Of a DNA stretch of 64,000 bases, positions 32,070 through 45,445 are shown piece after piece. Within the stretch, counting starts at the first letter, position 1. The number at the start of each line of letters is the position of its first letter. The notes beneath the pieces were generated by a model. The model saw only the letters and a list, made by a program, of their open reading frames with translations, searched no databases and was not told the origin of the DNA. The position numbers were made by a program, and so were the translations under genes. The stretch is from Ailanthus altissimus (taxonomy: Eukaryota > Streptophyta > Magnoliopsida > Sapindales > Simaroubaceae), in assembly GCA_946807835.1 (NCBI GenBank), contig OX327696.1:3608501-3672500 (forward strand), read 5' to 3'.

Positions 32070-34986
32070 TTTTTAGAGAGAAATATGGTTTTTAGAGCAT
32101 TAAGTTGAAAACATATTTTTTGTCCCAAGACTTATAAGACATAGTTGTTAATGGTGTTTCTACTCCAGATAATGCATCTGCTTTGTCCAAAGAGCAAAAG
32201 AAAATTTAATAGAGTTGACATAGAATGATGTTGAAGCATTCTTCGTCATTCAACAAGCTATGGATGATGCTATTTTTCCTAGAATTGCTAGAGCCATTAC
32301 AGCAAAGGAAGCTTAGAATATTTTGAAGGCAATGCTAAAGTATGCACTATCAAGCTCCAATCTTTACGAAGAGATTTAGAAATTTTCAAAATGCAAGATT
32401 TTGAGATCATTCAAGATTATTATTCAAGAATGAAAGAAACAGTAAATCAATTAAGAGCTAATAGAGAAAATATAAAAGATAATAAAATTGTGGAGAAAAT
32501 AATAATTAGTGTTATAGAAAAATTTAATCCAATAGTCACTGTCATTAAAGAGTCGAAAGACATGTCGACTCTTACAGTAGCAAGATCAATGAGCTCTTTA
32601 GAAGTGTAGGAGAAATTTTTTAGGAGAAATGAAAATTCAATTGAAAGTGCCTTTTAGACTAAATTGAATTTGTAGTCTAAAAAAATATAAATGAGAGAAT
32701 AATAGAGAAAACTCAATTAAAAAAGATAAAATAGGAATATGGATAATGAAAGAGAAACATAAGAAAATAAAAATTATCCACCATATGGTATATTTGTAAA
32801 AACAAGCCATCTAGAAAACAATTATTAGTTTCACGAAACCAAAATGCCACAATTGCCAAATGTTTAGGCATTTAGAGAAAATTTTGTTATTCTAGAAAAA
32901 TCTCCAAGCCAATTACGAAAATGAGAAAGATGAGCTATTTTATATCTATCAAGTAGTTATGGTGGAGAAAAATAACAAGTGGTATATGGACAGCGCTTGC
33001 AACAATCATATGACAGAAGAAGAGAACATTTTTCGCAAGTTAGACACATCAATAAAATTATAAGTTAGACTGGGGAATGGTACATTAGTGGAAGCCTAAG
33101 GAAAATGTACGATCACCATCAAAACTAAAATGAACTAAATATATTAATGATATATTGTTGGTACTAAGCTTAAAATATAACTTGTTGAGCATTGGACAGA
33201 TGATTGAAAATGAATATTCTTTGTACTTCACTGGAAATATTACACAATATATGGCAAAGATAAAGCCCAATAATAACAAAGTGAAGATGCAGAATAGAAA
33301 CTTTCCTCTTCAGTGACAAAATATCTCCACATCCATGAAAGAAGAAATTGAATACTCATGGTTATAATATAAAAGGTTTAGGCACTTTAACTTCCATATA
33401 CTGAAGATCTTTCAGCAAAATAATATGATCAAAGATATGTTAATCATACAAAAGATCAGTGATGTATGTGAAGCCTGTTTACAAGGCAAACAATAGCGAC
33501 AATCATTTCCAATGGAAAGATCTCACACAGCTAAAACACCATTAGAACTTGTTCATACAGACATCTATAAACCTATAAAGACTTAATCACTTGAACAAAA
33601 TAGGTATTTGATCTTATTCATTAATGACTATACTAGAATAATGTAGGTGTATTTTTTCGTGAAAGATTAAAGTGCTCAAAATCTTCAAGAAGTTCAAGAA
33701 TTTTGTTGAAAAGTAGAGTGGTCATTATCTAAAATAGATCAGAAGTGACAAAGGGAAAAAGTACACTTCCAAAGAATTCAACAAGTTCATTAAAGATGAA
33801 GGAGTTAAGCACCAGCTGACAATAGGCTATGCTTTAAAACAAAATGGAGTCTCAAAAAGAAAAAAATAGAACAGTATTAGAGATGGCAATGTTAATGTTA
33901 AAAACAAAGGCCTACCAAATTATTTTTGGACAGAAGTAGTGTATACAGCAGTATAACTAATAAATAGATCCTAAGAAAAGCTATATAAGACATGACTCTA
34001 ATAGAGGCATAGAGCAAGTAGAAGCCTTCAACACATCATCTTAGAGTATTAAAATGTGTATACTATGTTCATGGTCCAGCAGAAAAGAAAAAGTCACAAG
34101 CTAGAAAAAAAGATAGAGAAAGGAATATTCGTGGGATACGATGTAAAGTCAAAAGGCTATTTGATATATAATTCCAAAACTAAGAAACCGATGATTAGTA
34201 AAGATGTTGAGTTTGATAAGTCGACCTCATAGAGCTGAAATAGAAAGAAAGACGAGGAAAGAAGCATTACAGTACCAGCAAAGCACATGACGCAATAAAA
34301 AAGGATAAAGGTAAATGGACAGAATCGAAAGTTTCTAGAATGCCTTCAACATCGCTAACAAGGCAAGATAAACCATCTTTTGAGATACCACCAAAAAAAG
34401 TTTAAGAACTTAAAGAGATATATGAGACATGTAACTTCTCTATTGTGTAACTAGGAAGCCTTGAAGAAGTAGCAAAATAAGAAATATAGAGGAAAGCGTT
34501 GGAAGATGAGATTGAGAAAATTAAAAAGAATTAAACATGGGAATTCGTTGAAAGCCCTTAAGCCAAAGAGATCATTGACGTTAAATGGGTATACAAGATT
34601 AAGATAAATCTAAATAGCTGAGTCTAGAAATACAAAGTAAAGCTTATGGCAAAAGGCTACTCTTAAGAACCAAGCATCGACTACAATGAAACTTTTGCTC
34701 CAGTAGCATGACTAGATACAATAAGAGTGCTTGTGGCACTTGCAGCTCAAAATTAGTAGAAAGTTTATCGACTTGATAAAATGTCAGCATTATTGAATTG
34801 TTAACTAGAAGAAGTATATGTACAGCAGTAATAGAGGTTTGTGAAATAAAGAAGTGAAGGAAAAGTTTTAAAATGGAAAAAGGCTCCATATGGACAACTA
34901 CTTCATCAATTAAGGCTTCAAGAGGAGAAAAGTGAGCTAACACTCTATATTAAGACCCAAGATGACTCAAGCACTCTCATTGTCTT
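32070..34986 (+). pseudogene. Copia-B gag-pol remnant
   Basis: The gag segment at 32391-32609 (DFEIIQDYYSRMKETVNQLR, then VARSMSSLEV) is the longest frame. Downstream frames recall protease and pre-integrase (33000-33500), integrase (SDKGKKYTSKEFNKFIKDEG near 33745; KQNGVSKRK near 33838), the GIFVGYDVKSKGYLIYNSKT linker at about 34120-34185, and RT (KEIIDVKWVYK-like near 34570; KAPYGQLL near 34885, where the usual GLKQAPRAW block is deleted). It ends at about TLIV just before the YVDD box. Dense stops. Confidence 0.75.
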
Positions 34987-37418
34987 TGTCACCCCTCAAA
35001 CTCAAAAGATCTGAAATATGACATAGTTTACACTCATTCAATAATGTGCACTCATAATTAATATTGCATAAAATTTCAAACTTAAATTTAACATGGGAAT
35101 CCTTAGCAGGTTGCTAGTAAGCTCAACACAAAGATCAACCCATAACCATACTTGGTGAAACATAAACCAAATACAACCATACCTAATAAAATAATACATA
35201 AGTATTTATTCAATAGGGACAAATCAAATATCTTAAACTACGTGTCCACAAATGAAACACTCAGCAACTTAGCAACTTAGGAAGCCCAAGGGACAGCAGA
35301 AGTCTTGCCAAATCTGCTAAGTACACATGTACCTTATTTACCTGAAATCACCATAAACTATAATAAGTATAAAACTCAGAAAGCATACTAGTTTTTCATA
35401 TATAAAATTACAAATACATATAAATATATACATAATGCATATGTATGATATGTCGTGATAAATCAGAATCATAATCTTATTAAATCACATGTCAAGTAAG
35501 CGCTTACACATTCTTTCAAAATATATCATAGGAATACCATTACCTAACTACTACTTAGTAGAACTTTCATATTACATAATAAGCCAAATGTCACCCGTCG
35601 ATGACATACCGTATGAGAGGAATAGCACAAGTAAGGTTTAAATTACATATATATAATGCTCATGCACGAAGGTAAAAGCCAAACCGTGACCCTGATCATC
35701 GGTGAGTCCTCTCACATGCACCAATAGGCCACCATACGAATGTGATGACTCACTCTTCCTTTAGGTACCAAAAGAATCCTCCCTACATATGGAAAATATA
35801 CCAATCCAGAAGAAAAGGCCACACATAAAGGCTCCACAATTCACATAAGGTGCCTACTAAGTAAATAGTGAGTTCAAACATCTTAGAACACAAAATGTAT
35901 CTCATGGACATTTTCCACTTCAAAAGCTTTCTTTGTTAAACTCATTTCATTTTGAAAGTTCACTTTCATAAAATCATGTATATCCATGCTCAATGTCAAT
36001 GCTCACATTCATAAACATATGTCTTTCACATTTCCTATCAAATATACTTTTGCATAACATAAATATAAAAGTATTTCTAAGCACATTTACAAAATTATAC
36101 ATAAACAATTACTATATTTATTGTGATTTCAGTAAAAGTCTAATAGATTTACCTCTTAGCACTTTCAGTTACAAGGTTTAATTATCCTTAACCTATCAAT
36201 AGAGAATTATCCTTTCATAAGCCTCACTATTCACACAAAACACTTTAAATAGCTTACAAAATTACACATATTTCATTTAACACATCGAATTGGTCTAATT
36301 ACTTGGTTTCTCAAAATCTATCATTCTGACCACTTACATTTAACAAATTTTTCTTATACATCAAATAATGTCCAATTACTCCAAAATCAGAATATATCAT
36401 TATTTACTCATATATCCTTCTTATATATAAATATTATACCATAAGTCCTACACAATCTATTTCATAAAGACCATTAAATCCAAACTATTATCCTAACAGG
36501 ATCAAGATATTTACTGAACAGTATTCAATCTCCCAATTTTATAAAATTATTTACTAACTCAAAAATATAAAACTATCATAGAATTACTCTTAACATATAT
36601 CTAAACTATGAAAAATGCTTTACTTCAAAATCCCTGCCAAAAGTATTTTAGAACTATTTTATTCCATAACTTTAAAAATCTATTTATTAAATGGTACAGT
36701 GAGCTAATACACTTTAGCAAATCATAACAATTTGATCACATTGATATAAATTCTCAATTTTGAATATATCATAGTAGACATGAAAAATTATCATATTCCA
36801 AAACTTTTTAATTTTTTAAGATCATGTAGTAGACCAAAAATTGTTCACCACTTCAGCATACTGATAACATAGGAAAATTTTAAAATTTCAGGGTCATTTC
36901 GTAAATTCGCTAAACATTCAATTTTTGAAATTTTCAATCGATTCAAAGTCTCAAATAATTCTATACATGTCTAATTTCATAATATCAAAATCCAAAACTA
37001 GAATTGAAGTACAATAATTTATAAAATTCTCGAATCAAGAGACTATCAAATAGAAGTTCTGTAAATTCATTATGATTTATCAAGTTATCCACATAATCAT
37101 CATCAATTCTCAATATACCTAACAAAATCCACATCAAGTCCTCAATTGTACATATTTACAAAAATCAAAACTTAAAGGAATTAACTTAATTAATACTAAG
37201 AAACTAAGAAATGATTATAATATACCTCTTAAAGCTTAAATTTTCAAATTTCTTCTTTTTTTTTCTTCTTCCTCTTCTCTTTCTCTCTCCTCTCTTTCTC
37301 TCATTTCTCTCTCTAAAAGAGGTGGCTGGACCAAAATTGAGTAAATTAGAGTTTAAAATGTATATTTTTATACTAATAGGCTAACTTTTAGTATTTACAA
37401 ATTAACCCCTAAAATACC
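34987..37418 (-). mobile_element. Truncated solo LTR, same family as 5793-8643
   Basis: On the plus strand it begins TGTCACCCCTCAAACTC, the complement of the CGTGACA end of the copy at 5793-8643. It follows that copy in reverse through the TC-rich tract (37250-37325) to about 37418. The last roughly 200 bases (the LTR 5' end) are missing and the sequence joins directly to the LOG pseudogene of Gypsy-2. Confidence 0.75.
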
Positions 37419-38016
37419 AATTGATTCGATTTATTGCTAGGTCAAGTTCGTAGGTAACTGTCTATAATTTTTCAATCAATTCATTTGCATTAGTGGCAGA
37501 AACGAGGATCTATCGTACCGAATGTGAAATAAAATTCCATTCTACAACTTAATCAAGAAAATAAAGTAAGTAATCAAAATAGTTATTAACATTCAACAAA
37601 CCTATAGGTTTTCGATGGATATTCAGCTGGGCCCAAGAGGCAATTTGAAAATTTTCTTCCAAGGTACCAAAACCACCTTGTAAAGAAATAAAAGCATCTG
37701 CATTGTAAAGCATTCTAGCTATATGTTCATGCATGGATGAAATTCGTAATTGTTCCCCTATTATTTTTCCAGTCAGGTTTCCCGAGGATAAAGCTGTCAG
37801 AATAATACCTAAAAATTAACTTCCTCCTACATGTACAGCTATTGACACACACCCCGTTAACCCAAGGCTACCCCCTCTATAAATCAAATAAATTTTTCTT
37901 GCAGCCAATGCTTTTCCTAGTTTTTTTGCTGCTTCTACAAACACTTTATTTCCCCATGGACTAGATCCACAAAATACACATATATTTCAGAATTGTTGAA
38001 CTGAGGTTTCCTCCAT
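37419..38016 (-). pseudogene. LOG: LOG-like phosphoribohydrolase, copy 2 (in Gypsy-2), 3' truncated
   Basis: The start codon complement is at 38014-38016. The frame stays readable from ICVFCGSSPWGNKVFVEAAK through GLTGCVSIAVHVGG, LTGKIIGEQLRISSMHEHIA, WAQLNIHRKPIGLLNVNNYF and ILVSATNANELIEKL, ending near RINW at the junction. Defects: an early TGA at the same codon as copy 1, further stops (including in the GGS*FLG region and after LYFLD), and a Pro-to-Gln change in the signature (QGGFGTLEE in place of PGGFGTLEE). The last roughly 15 residues are missing. Unlike copy 1 the LGLMG region is in frame, so the deletion in copy 1 is private to it. Confidence 0.9.
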
Positions 38017-38233
38017 ATCTGCACTCACCTTTATCTCAATATATGAAAATGAAAAAAAATTAGGTGTTGAATTTATAGAGTAGCAAATGATAACAATGAT
38101 TGTGGTAACCTGACATAAAAATTTAAAGATAATGACCTACATGCATTATTTAACAAAAGGATTTGAATTTAAGACATCTATATGAGTAGCTCTACTATTC
38201 AGAAAATAAAGTTTGAAATTAAAACACTTGTAT

Positions 38234-38853
38234 TTATAGGTAGTTATGATTGTGGCTCACATCTTCCTCTGGTTTTACATCTAGTAATGGCTTAAATGCC
38301 TTCTATGGGTCAGGGATAGGCTTCTCATCCAATTTTCTTATAAATTGGCAAACAGAGTCTTTTAGAGTCAGATTTTCGAGACTATACTGTTGATGTTCAT
38401 TTTTTAATTTATTCCATAAATCAAGAAGTTCACGTTACACAAGAGCCCACAGGGATATGTCTCAAGAGTCAATAAGATATCATCCAAATACTTTTTACTC
38501 AGTCCATCTTTAATGAACTGAATTTTGTCTTCTCAATTGCTAGATGTAAATCCTAAAGAATGACAACTTCAGTTATAATTTCATCGAGCACATTTATGAC
38601 AAACTTGTAACCTCTTTGCTCGTCGCCTTTTGGTATAAGAGCTTCTTCCAAAACCAGGCATAAAAGAAACAAAATCATTTGTAGACTCACCAGATAATCG
38701 AACCTTGGCTTCAATTAACCAATGGATATCCACAGGGATATTACTCAACATCAATAGCCTTAATCTTTCACACCGTGCTTTGTAAAGCTTAAGTAAAGCA
38801 TTTTGAGGCAATGAAGGAAAATGTTTTTTAAGGTTGGCAAGAATGCTATCCGT
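38234..38853 (-). pseudogene. ORF-X, copy 2 (in Gypsy-2)
   Basis: Aligned to copy 1 along its full length. The start codon has become ACG (38851-38853) and the stop is at 38234-38236. The part at 38581-38850 is open and includes FPSLPQNALLKLYKARCERL, VRLSGESTNDFVSFMPGFG, KRRRAKRLQVCHKCAR and then the rest of the cysteine cluster. Three of the codons that are stops in copy 1 are Gln or Arg here or vice versa, so the ancestral frame was open. Function unknown. Confidence 0.75.
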
Positions 38854-39098
38854 TTTGAAAGAAAGAAAAGAGATGAATAACAGTTTGAGGGACAATTTTT
38901 AAGGAACTGAGAAATCGACTTTAATAATCACAGAGTACCGTATCCGCCACTTGACCGAGAAATAAAATCACACTGAAAAAAAGAAAAATAAGAAAATAAA
39001 GTAAAATAAAATGCGAAAGAAAATAAAGGCAAAAATAAAAAGTCAAAAGATAAAATATAAACAAAATATAAAATATGGTACAGATAGATTGAACCTGA

Positions 39099-40330
39099 TC
39101 AAGCATGATAGACAGGAACCACAAGAAAGATCTCGTCTAGGTACATAAAGTAGTCTACCTTTTTCGCATAGCTTTTCAGCCACTGTCCATTCACTTTAAA
39201 AGTTTGGCCATCACTAGGGTCCTCGATTTTGATAGCACCATTAAAAAAAATACGCCTTACCATAAATAGACTGGTCCATCGAGATCTCAACTTTTCAAGG
39301 TGTAAATCCAATCTAGAATCATAAAGATAGACCCATTAATTTGGCTCAAAGTGTTTCCTTGAGATCTGTTTGTCATAAGCTACTTTCATTTTATCTTTGT
39401 AAATTCTGGAGTTGTCATATGCATCATTTTGTAGCTTTTTAATTTCTGACAATTGTAACTTTCTCTAAAGACTTGCAGTACTCAAATTAAAGTTAAGGGC
39501 TTTGATAGCCCAATAAGCTTTATGCTCTAGCTTAACAGGTAAATGACAAGCTTTCTTATAAACAAGCCGGTATGGAGACATTCTTAAGATGGTTTTGTAT
39601 ACATTGCGATATGCCCATAATGCATCAGAAAGGTATAGAGACCAATCATTTCGATTCGGGTTAATCGTCTTTTCCAAAATCTGTTTAACCTCTTTATTTC
39701 CTAGCTCGGCTTGTCCATTTGTCTATGGATGGTATGCAGTGAAAACTTTGTAAAGAACACTATACCTACGCATCAAAGCTTCAAAAGAACGATTACAAAA
39801 ATGTGTTCCTTGGTCACTAATGATGACACATGACGTACCATACCTAGATAACACATTTTCTTTTAAGAATTTTACCACAATTGTATTATCATTAGTACGA
39901 CAAGCTACAACATCCACCCATTTTGATACATAATCAATAGCTAGAAAGAAGTAAAGGTAGCCAAAAGATGAAGGAAAATGACCCATAAAATCGATACCCC
40001 AACAATCAAATATCTCAAAAATAAGAATAGGGTTAAAAGGCAACATATATCTTCGAGATAAAGTACCTAACATTTGACATCTTTCACAGGAACGACAAAA
40101 ATTATTAGTGTCTTTGAACAAAGTGTGTCAGTAAAGACCACACTGTAAAAATTTTCTAGCTGTCTTCTTCACAGAAAAATGACCACCACAAGCAGCACTA
40201 TAGTAAAAATTTAAGACAGTAGAAACTTCACTTTTAGGAATGCAATGTCTCATAATTTGGTCAAGACAGTATTTGAAGAGATATGGATCATCCCAATAAA
40301 CATTACGTACCTCAACCAAGAACTTAAGTT
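39099..40330 (-). pseudogene. Gypsy-2 integrase
   Basis: 40128-40319 covers the zinc-binding N-terminus (CAACGGHFSVKKTARKFLQC region). 39723-40121 holds CRSCERCQ, WGIDFMG (first catalytic Asp) and IISDQGTHFCNRSF (second Asp). After a frame break, the [16 protein letters not shown] block near 39700 carries the Glu, followed by 39465-39677 ([15 protein letters not shown]). The C-terminal tail at 39099-39311 has LEKLRSRWTSLF and FKVNGQWLKSYAKK. All DDE residues are visible but in different frames. The order RT, RNase H, integrase proves Ty3/gypsy. Confidence 0.85.
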
Positions 40331-41718
40331 TATATTGTGCACTTCAGTTAGATAAAAGTTCACCATAAACCAAATAATTTACGATATGTGTATACCAAGG
40401 TATTGGGCTTATAGTAAAAAGATGTTCATCAGAAAAATCATCTCGAATAGGTGGCAAATCAGTGGAGTCGGTGAACTTAAGGCGAGATAAATGATCAGCA
40501 ACAACATTTTCAATGCCCTTATTATCTTTGATGGCTAGATCAAATTTCTGCAAAAGAAGAATCCACTTAATTAAACGGGCTTTAGCATCTTTCTTAGAAA
40601 GAAGGTACTTAAGGGCCGCGTGGTATAAAACCAGTAATAGGTGAGCCAATCAAATAAGAACGAAATTTGTCTAGGGAAAAAACAACAGTTAATAGTTCTT
40701 TTTCAGTAGTAGTGTAATTCATTTAAGTATCATTCAAAGTTCTACTAGCATAATAAACAACAAAGGGTTTTCCCTCCCTTCCTTTTTCAAGAATTGCAGC
40801 TACAGCATAATTACTTGCATCACACATAATCTCAAATGGGAGGTTCCAATATGGTGATTGCATGATAGGAGTGGTGGTAAGTTTGGCAATGAGTGTTCGG
40901 AATGCCACTTCACACTCTTGTGTCCATGTAAATTAAGCATCTTTTAACCAAAGGTTACACAATGGTCTAGATATGGTAGAAACATTTTATATAAACTTCT
41001 TGTAAAAGCCAGCGTGTCCAAGAAAAGAGTAGACATCTTTTACCGTTTTGGGTGTAGGTAATTTAGAGATTAATTCAATTTTGGCCTTGTCAACCTCTAT
41101 CCCTCTTTCAGATACAATGTGTCCCAAAACGATTCCTGAAGATACCATGAAATGACATTTCTCTCAATTTAGCACAAGTCTTTATTCTTCACACTTACTC
41201 AAAAGCTTACAAGTTAAGTAGGCATAAATCAAAAGAATTACCAAAAATAGTCAAATCATCCATAAAAACTTCCATGCATTTTTCCACCATATTAGAGAAA
41301 ATACTCAATATACAACACTGAAAAATAGCTGGTGCATTACATAATCCAAATGGCATTCTACAAAAAGCATAAGTACCAAAAGGGCATGTAGAGGTGGTTT
41401 TTTCTTGATCTTCAATAGCTATCTTAATCTAGTAATATCCTGAATACCCATCAAGAAAGCAATAAAAAGGATGTCCAGCTACACGTTCTAAAATTTGGTC
41501 GATAATAGACAATGAAAAATAGTCTTTCCTAGTGGCTGTGTTAAAATTTCTATAATCTGCACATTCACCAACTAGTTACTACCCTAGTTGGACTTATCTA
41601 TTGACTATAAAAAATTGGGTAGATTATACCCGCATCTAATAGTTTCAAGACCTCTTTCTTCACTACTTCTTTTATTGTTGGGTTAAATCTTCTTTGTGGG
41701 TTTCTACGAGGTTGGGCA
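40331..41718 (-). pseudogene. Gypsy-2 reverse transcriptase (main part) and RNase H
   Basis: RT resumes after the solo LTR with QPRRNPQRRFNPTIKEVVKK, then KLLDAGIIYPI and, after frameshifts, FGLCNAPA and VFMDDLTIFG (about 41245-41275, catalytic FMDD intact). RNase H follows: AFRTLIAKLTTTPIMQSPYW and EIMCDASNYAVAAIL (40723-40908), then [10 protein letters not shown] (40344-40649). The enzyme would copy the element RNA into DNA. Several frameshifts and stops. Confidence 0.85.
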
Positions 41719-41723
41719 CTTTC

Positions 41724-44502
41724 TGACAGGACCCGACCCGAGACCCTTTACTATAGATCCCAGCGGCCCTGCCGGGCACCCCGATAGAAGTTCCTCCAAC
41801 CTAATTGGGTAAGTTAAGAAATTCTGTGAGGCGAACCCCTTTTTATTTCTTGCTACTACTGAGAAGGTCTTGTAATATACATGAAAATGACATCTTAATT
41901 TAAAAAAATGGACAGAGTTTCCCTTGTTTTTAAAAAAATCCATTTAAAACCTGCAAAGAAATTTCACTTCTATTTCAAACACATCTCAATACTACCAATT
42001 CAGACCTACGGTCCTTTCCAAATCAAATCCAACACAACTCAATAGTTTCATTTGAAATATAAAATGAGCATACTCATGAAAAGCAAAAATGATCATCATA
42101 ATCTCGAATTCTTTTCTTGTTGGTTCAAAACATACATATAAATATACATGCCTACAACTACTATGTATAAAGTAAAGAGTGCTATTTAGCACATTTACAT
42201 GTACAAAAATGATCTTCGGATTTGGCCCACTACTCGGCAATAGGAGAATCAGTAGCTTGTATACCGAAACCTACACCTGGGAAAGGGGTTTAGAAAACAT
42301 AAAATACAAAACGGGTGAGCTAAAGGAGCTCAGTGAGTGCAAATAAGATTTCAAATAAAATAACATTAAGTGTAGACAGCAAATTCTAAAGTTCATGCAG
42401 CATTTATGCTTCTAAAACTAAGGTAAAACTGTAAAACAGTTTCTAATATGGTATGCTAATGAAATCTTGCCGAGCGGGTTTTATCTACATCTTTGGAAAA
42501 CAATATCTAGAATCTGTATAACATAATAACTGCTATGTGTATATAAATGCATAAATGCTATCGGTAAATCAAAAACTAGTAAAATTCTCGCTCGGCCATT
42601 TTCTTTCTAAACTGTACCAATGATAACCCTAAAGCTCTATACTCACGCAGCGACTCGACTAGCACCGCACACGTGAGTAGGTCACGGGGCACCTCAACTA
42701 ACAGCACCCACAGTGACATCTCAAGACATCTCACTGGCTATGCAGCGGAATCCTACATCGCATACATATAGCGAGACAATACGCCGTACACATAGGGTGA
42801 CTCACATGACTCGACATCCCGACTTCCTGGAGTTAGTGACACACCCCCAAGACCTACCCATGTGCACGAGATATACTGGTCGGGTCTAATACAATCATCA
42901 CCACTACAATCTGAGGGTACCAATGGCCTTTAAAATAAATGCACGAATTTTAAAACTGTTTCTCAAATCGAACATGTAAAAGCATGTCTATAACTATATA
43001 TCAAAATCATAAATCATGTTTATGCATCAAAAACTCATAAAATATACATATTCATTATGCGAAAACATAATAAACGAAAAATAAAAGAAATGGCAGATTT
43101 CCACTTACAACCGATCCGTGCTAAATTTCGCTCCCGATTTTCGCTCCCGTTATCGCTCTCAGTTATCTTCACCTACACGCCATAAATGACATTGAGAACC
43201 AAATCGAATGCTAGAATCTCATTTAACTACTAAATGCCCTAATCAGCACACAATGCCAGGATGCATACTATTTCCTATTTTTTATTTACGGAGCCATTTA
43301 ATCTAATCGAACTCACCATTCGGCGCTCTGAAAATTATTGAACGCCTTATAACTTGGTTGGTCATAATTGCCCTTCACCTTTCCAAAATGGACAATTATG
43401 TCCCATTATCTTCATTTTTTATTTTTCCATCAACCATATACATTCAATTTACAATATGCACCATTTACACACAACAACTCAATCAAAACACCACTCAATC
43501 CCTAACTTCCCTAAAGTGGCAGAATTTCACCATAGGTTCCAACACATTCCTTTACTCAATTTCTTGTTCCAATTACAACAAAATCAAGCCAATTTCATTC
43601 TAAAGCTCTAATTACAACCAATTGAAATCTCTACAATAAAATCACCAAAAAACCTAATTCTTACCTTGTCAATTTCTTCAAATTGATGACTCCTTCAAGC
43701 TTCACACTAGAATTCAACTCAATCTAAGCCAAGAATACACATAAGAATGTCAATTGAAGCATTCTTGAAAGCTCACTTATCAAACTCATACAACAATGCT
43801 TTTCTTACCTCTTTTTCTTGAATTTTCACTAATTGAGGCTTTAATTGAGCTTAGAGATTGGTATGTAACCTTATTTTGGCTTGATTAAGCATGAAAAATC
43901 ATGAAAAAAAAACTTGAAAGGTCACTGTAGCAGCAGCCCCCTTGAAGCTCGAATTTTCTCTCTTTTTTGCTATAAGTGTTTGCTTTGAGTTCTCTTCAAA
44001 TTTCTACACACTTCCAACATATATATAGGGCTCCCTCAATTGACCATTTTACCCTTCAACTTACTTAAAATTACTAATTTACTATTAGTTGAAAACTAAT
44101 TATGTAATTAGTTCATTTGTAACTATCTAGTTAGAATAGTCCAAAGAACTAACTAAAATTTTCAACTTGGCAATCCATAAGACTTCTTCTAATTTGTCCA
44201 TTCTCTAATATATGGATTATGTTTCTCAACAAAGGCTTGTTCCATACATCACCCTTAAATGGAAATTGATGTAGTAAATTAGGATTTCCTTTTCCAAGCC
44301 AATGGAGAAAAAATTCAAAATATTCTAGGGTCGTCCGGCGCTCTGATCGAGTGTGAAATTACCAAATTAGGTCTAATATCTCTCAAGTGCACTATAAAGG
44401 AAATATTTCTAATAGGGTTAAAATCGAGTAACCCTACGGTGTCTTATTTGCTCTATACCGAAATCTAGGCGCCAATACTACTAATAGGGATTGGATATTA
44501 CG
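41724..44502 (-). mobile_element. Solo LTR, chromovirus-like, TSD CTTTC
   Basis: 2779 bp. The plus strand begins TGACAGGACCCGACCCGAG and ends GATATTACG. On its own strand it starts CGTAATATCC (TG mutated to CG) and ends GGGTCCTGTCA. A perfect target duplication CTTTC (41719-41723 and 44503-44507) splits Gypsy-2 RT codons between HLKE and SAQPRRNP, and the reading continues correctly when it is removed. No internal domain. The open frames at 43354-43611 are fortuitous. Confidence 0.85.
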
Positions 44503-44507
44503 CTTTC

Positions 44508-45445
44508 CTTTAAATGATCTCTATAAGAGCATATCAATGGAGAAATACCTTTAATATCAACTATAGTCCAACCTAGTACAGACTTATATGTTTTTAACAA
44601 TTTTATCAATTATTTCTCTTATTCAGCACTAAGTTTGGAAAGAAATGATGGTAGGAAAGGTATCACCTGGTCCCAAGAATGCATGTTTCAAACCTTTGGG
44701 TAGTGGATAAAGCTCAACTTATAGTGTCTTGAGGTTTGATGGTTTTGGTCTCTCTCTCTCTCGTGGCAACTCTTCAAAGCGTGGCTGCTAAAATTGAGTT
44801 CTTTTATCCTGTGAGTCAAAAATACTAAACACATCAGTTGTAACATCAGGATAATAAAATTCTTCAAAATTAAAATTGAGAAGGTTTTTTAAAGAATCAG
44901 AGCCATGATTTTTATAAGCTTCCTTCTCTACAAGTGTGTCTATCATATATAAATGATAGCATTCGTCTTCTTCTCGTAGTTGTTTGCCAATATTAAAAAT
45001 GTTCACCTCAAGAGTCATATTCTTAAAAAAAATAATTTCATTAGACCATTTCTACAATTAATAAGAACGTTAGCAGTGGCATGAAAAGGTCTCCCCAAAA
45101 TAAGAGGGATTTTTGACTCTATATTAACAATCGAATAAGTATCTAAAATAAAAAAAATCAACAGGATAATAAATTTTATCAATTTGTAAAAAAAACATCT
45201 TCTAATATTCCCTGTGGTTTGATTAATCAGTCAGCAAATTGTAGGACTATAGATGTAGGTTTAATCTCACCAAGTCCCAATTGCACGTAAATAGAATAAG
45301 GCATTAAATTTACACTTGCTCCTAAGTCTAAAAAAGCTTGACTAAACTTATGTGTCCTAATTTGGCAGGAAATTATAGGACATATTGGGTCTTTATACTT
45401 GGGTAGTGTCTTTTGTTCAATCATTGCACTTACTTGTTCTGCCAA
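44508..45445 (-). pseudogene. Gypsy-2 protease, spacer and RT N-terminus
   Basis: Aspartic protease at 45227-45445: MAEQVSAMIEQKTLPKYKDP, then the active-site block FLDLGASVNLMPYS. The following NIFNIGKQ, then YHLYMIDTLVEKEA (44788-45018), is a spacer typical of Athila-type pol. RT begins near 44600 and is cut at 44508 by the solo LTR. The protease would cleave Gag-Pol. Stops separate the blocks. Confidence 0.85.

Larger units (their letters stand above)
31548..34986 (+). mobile_element. Copia-B: truncated Ty1/copia element
   Basis: 5' LTR, primer site, gag and pol up to RT on the plus strand. The element stops at the solo LTR beginning at 34987, and no 3' half was found elsewhere in the window. 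The other side of that LTR is Gypsy-2, so the remainder was probably deleted. Confidence 0.75.

Noticed and set aside
39465..40908. Possible active pol in Gypsy-2
   Set aside because: Catalytic motifs are visible, but frames change several times, stops are frequent and a 2.8-kb LTR splits RT.
43354..43611. Two overlapping open frames of 81-85 codons
   Set aside because: They lie inside the solo LTR 41724-44502 and have low-complexity composition with no family resemblance.
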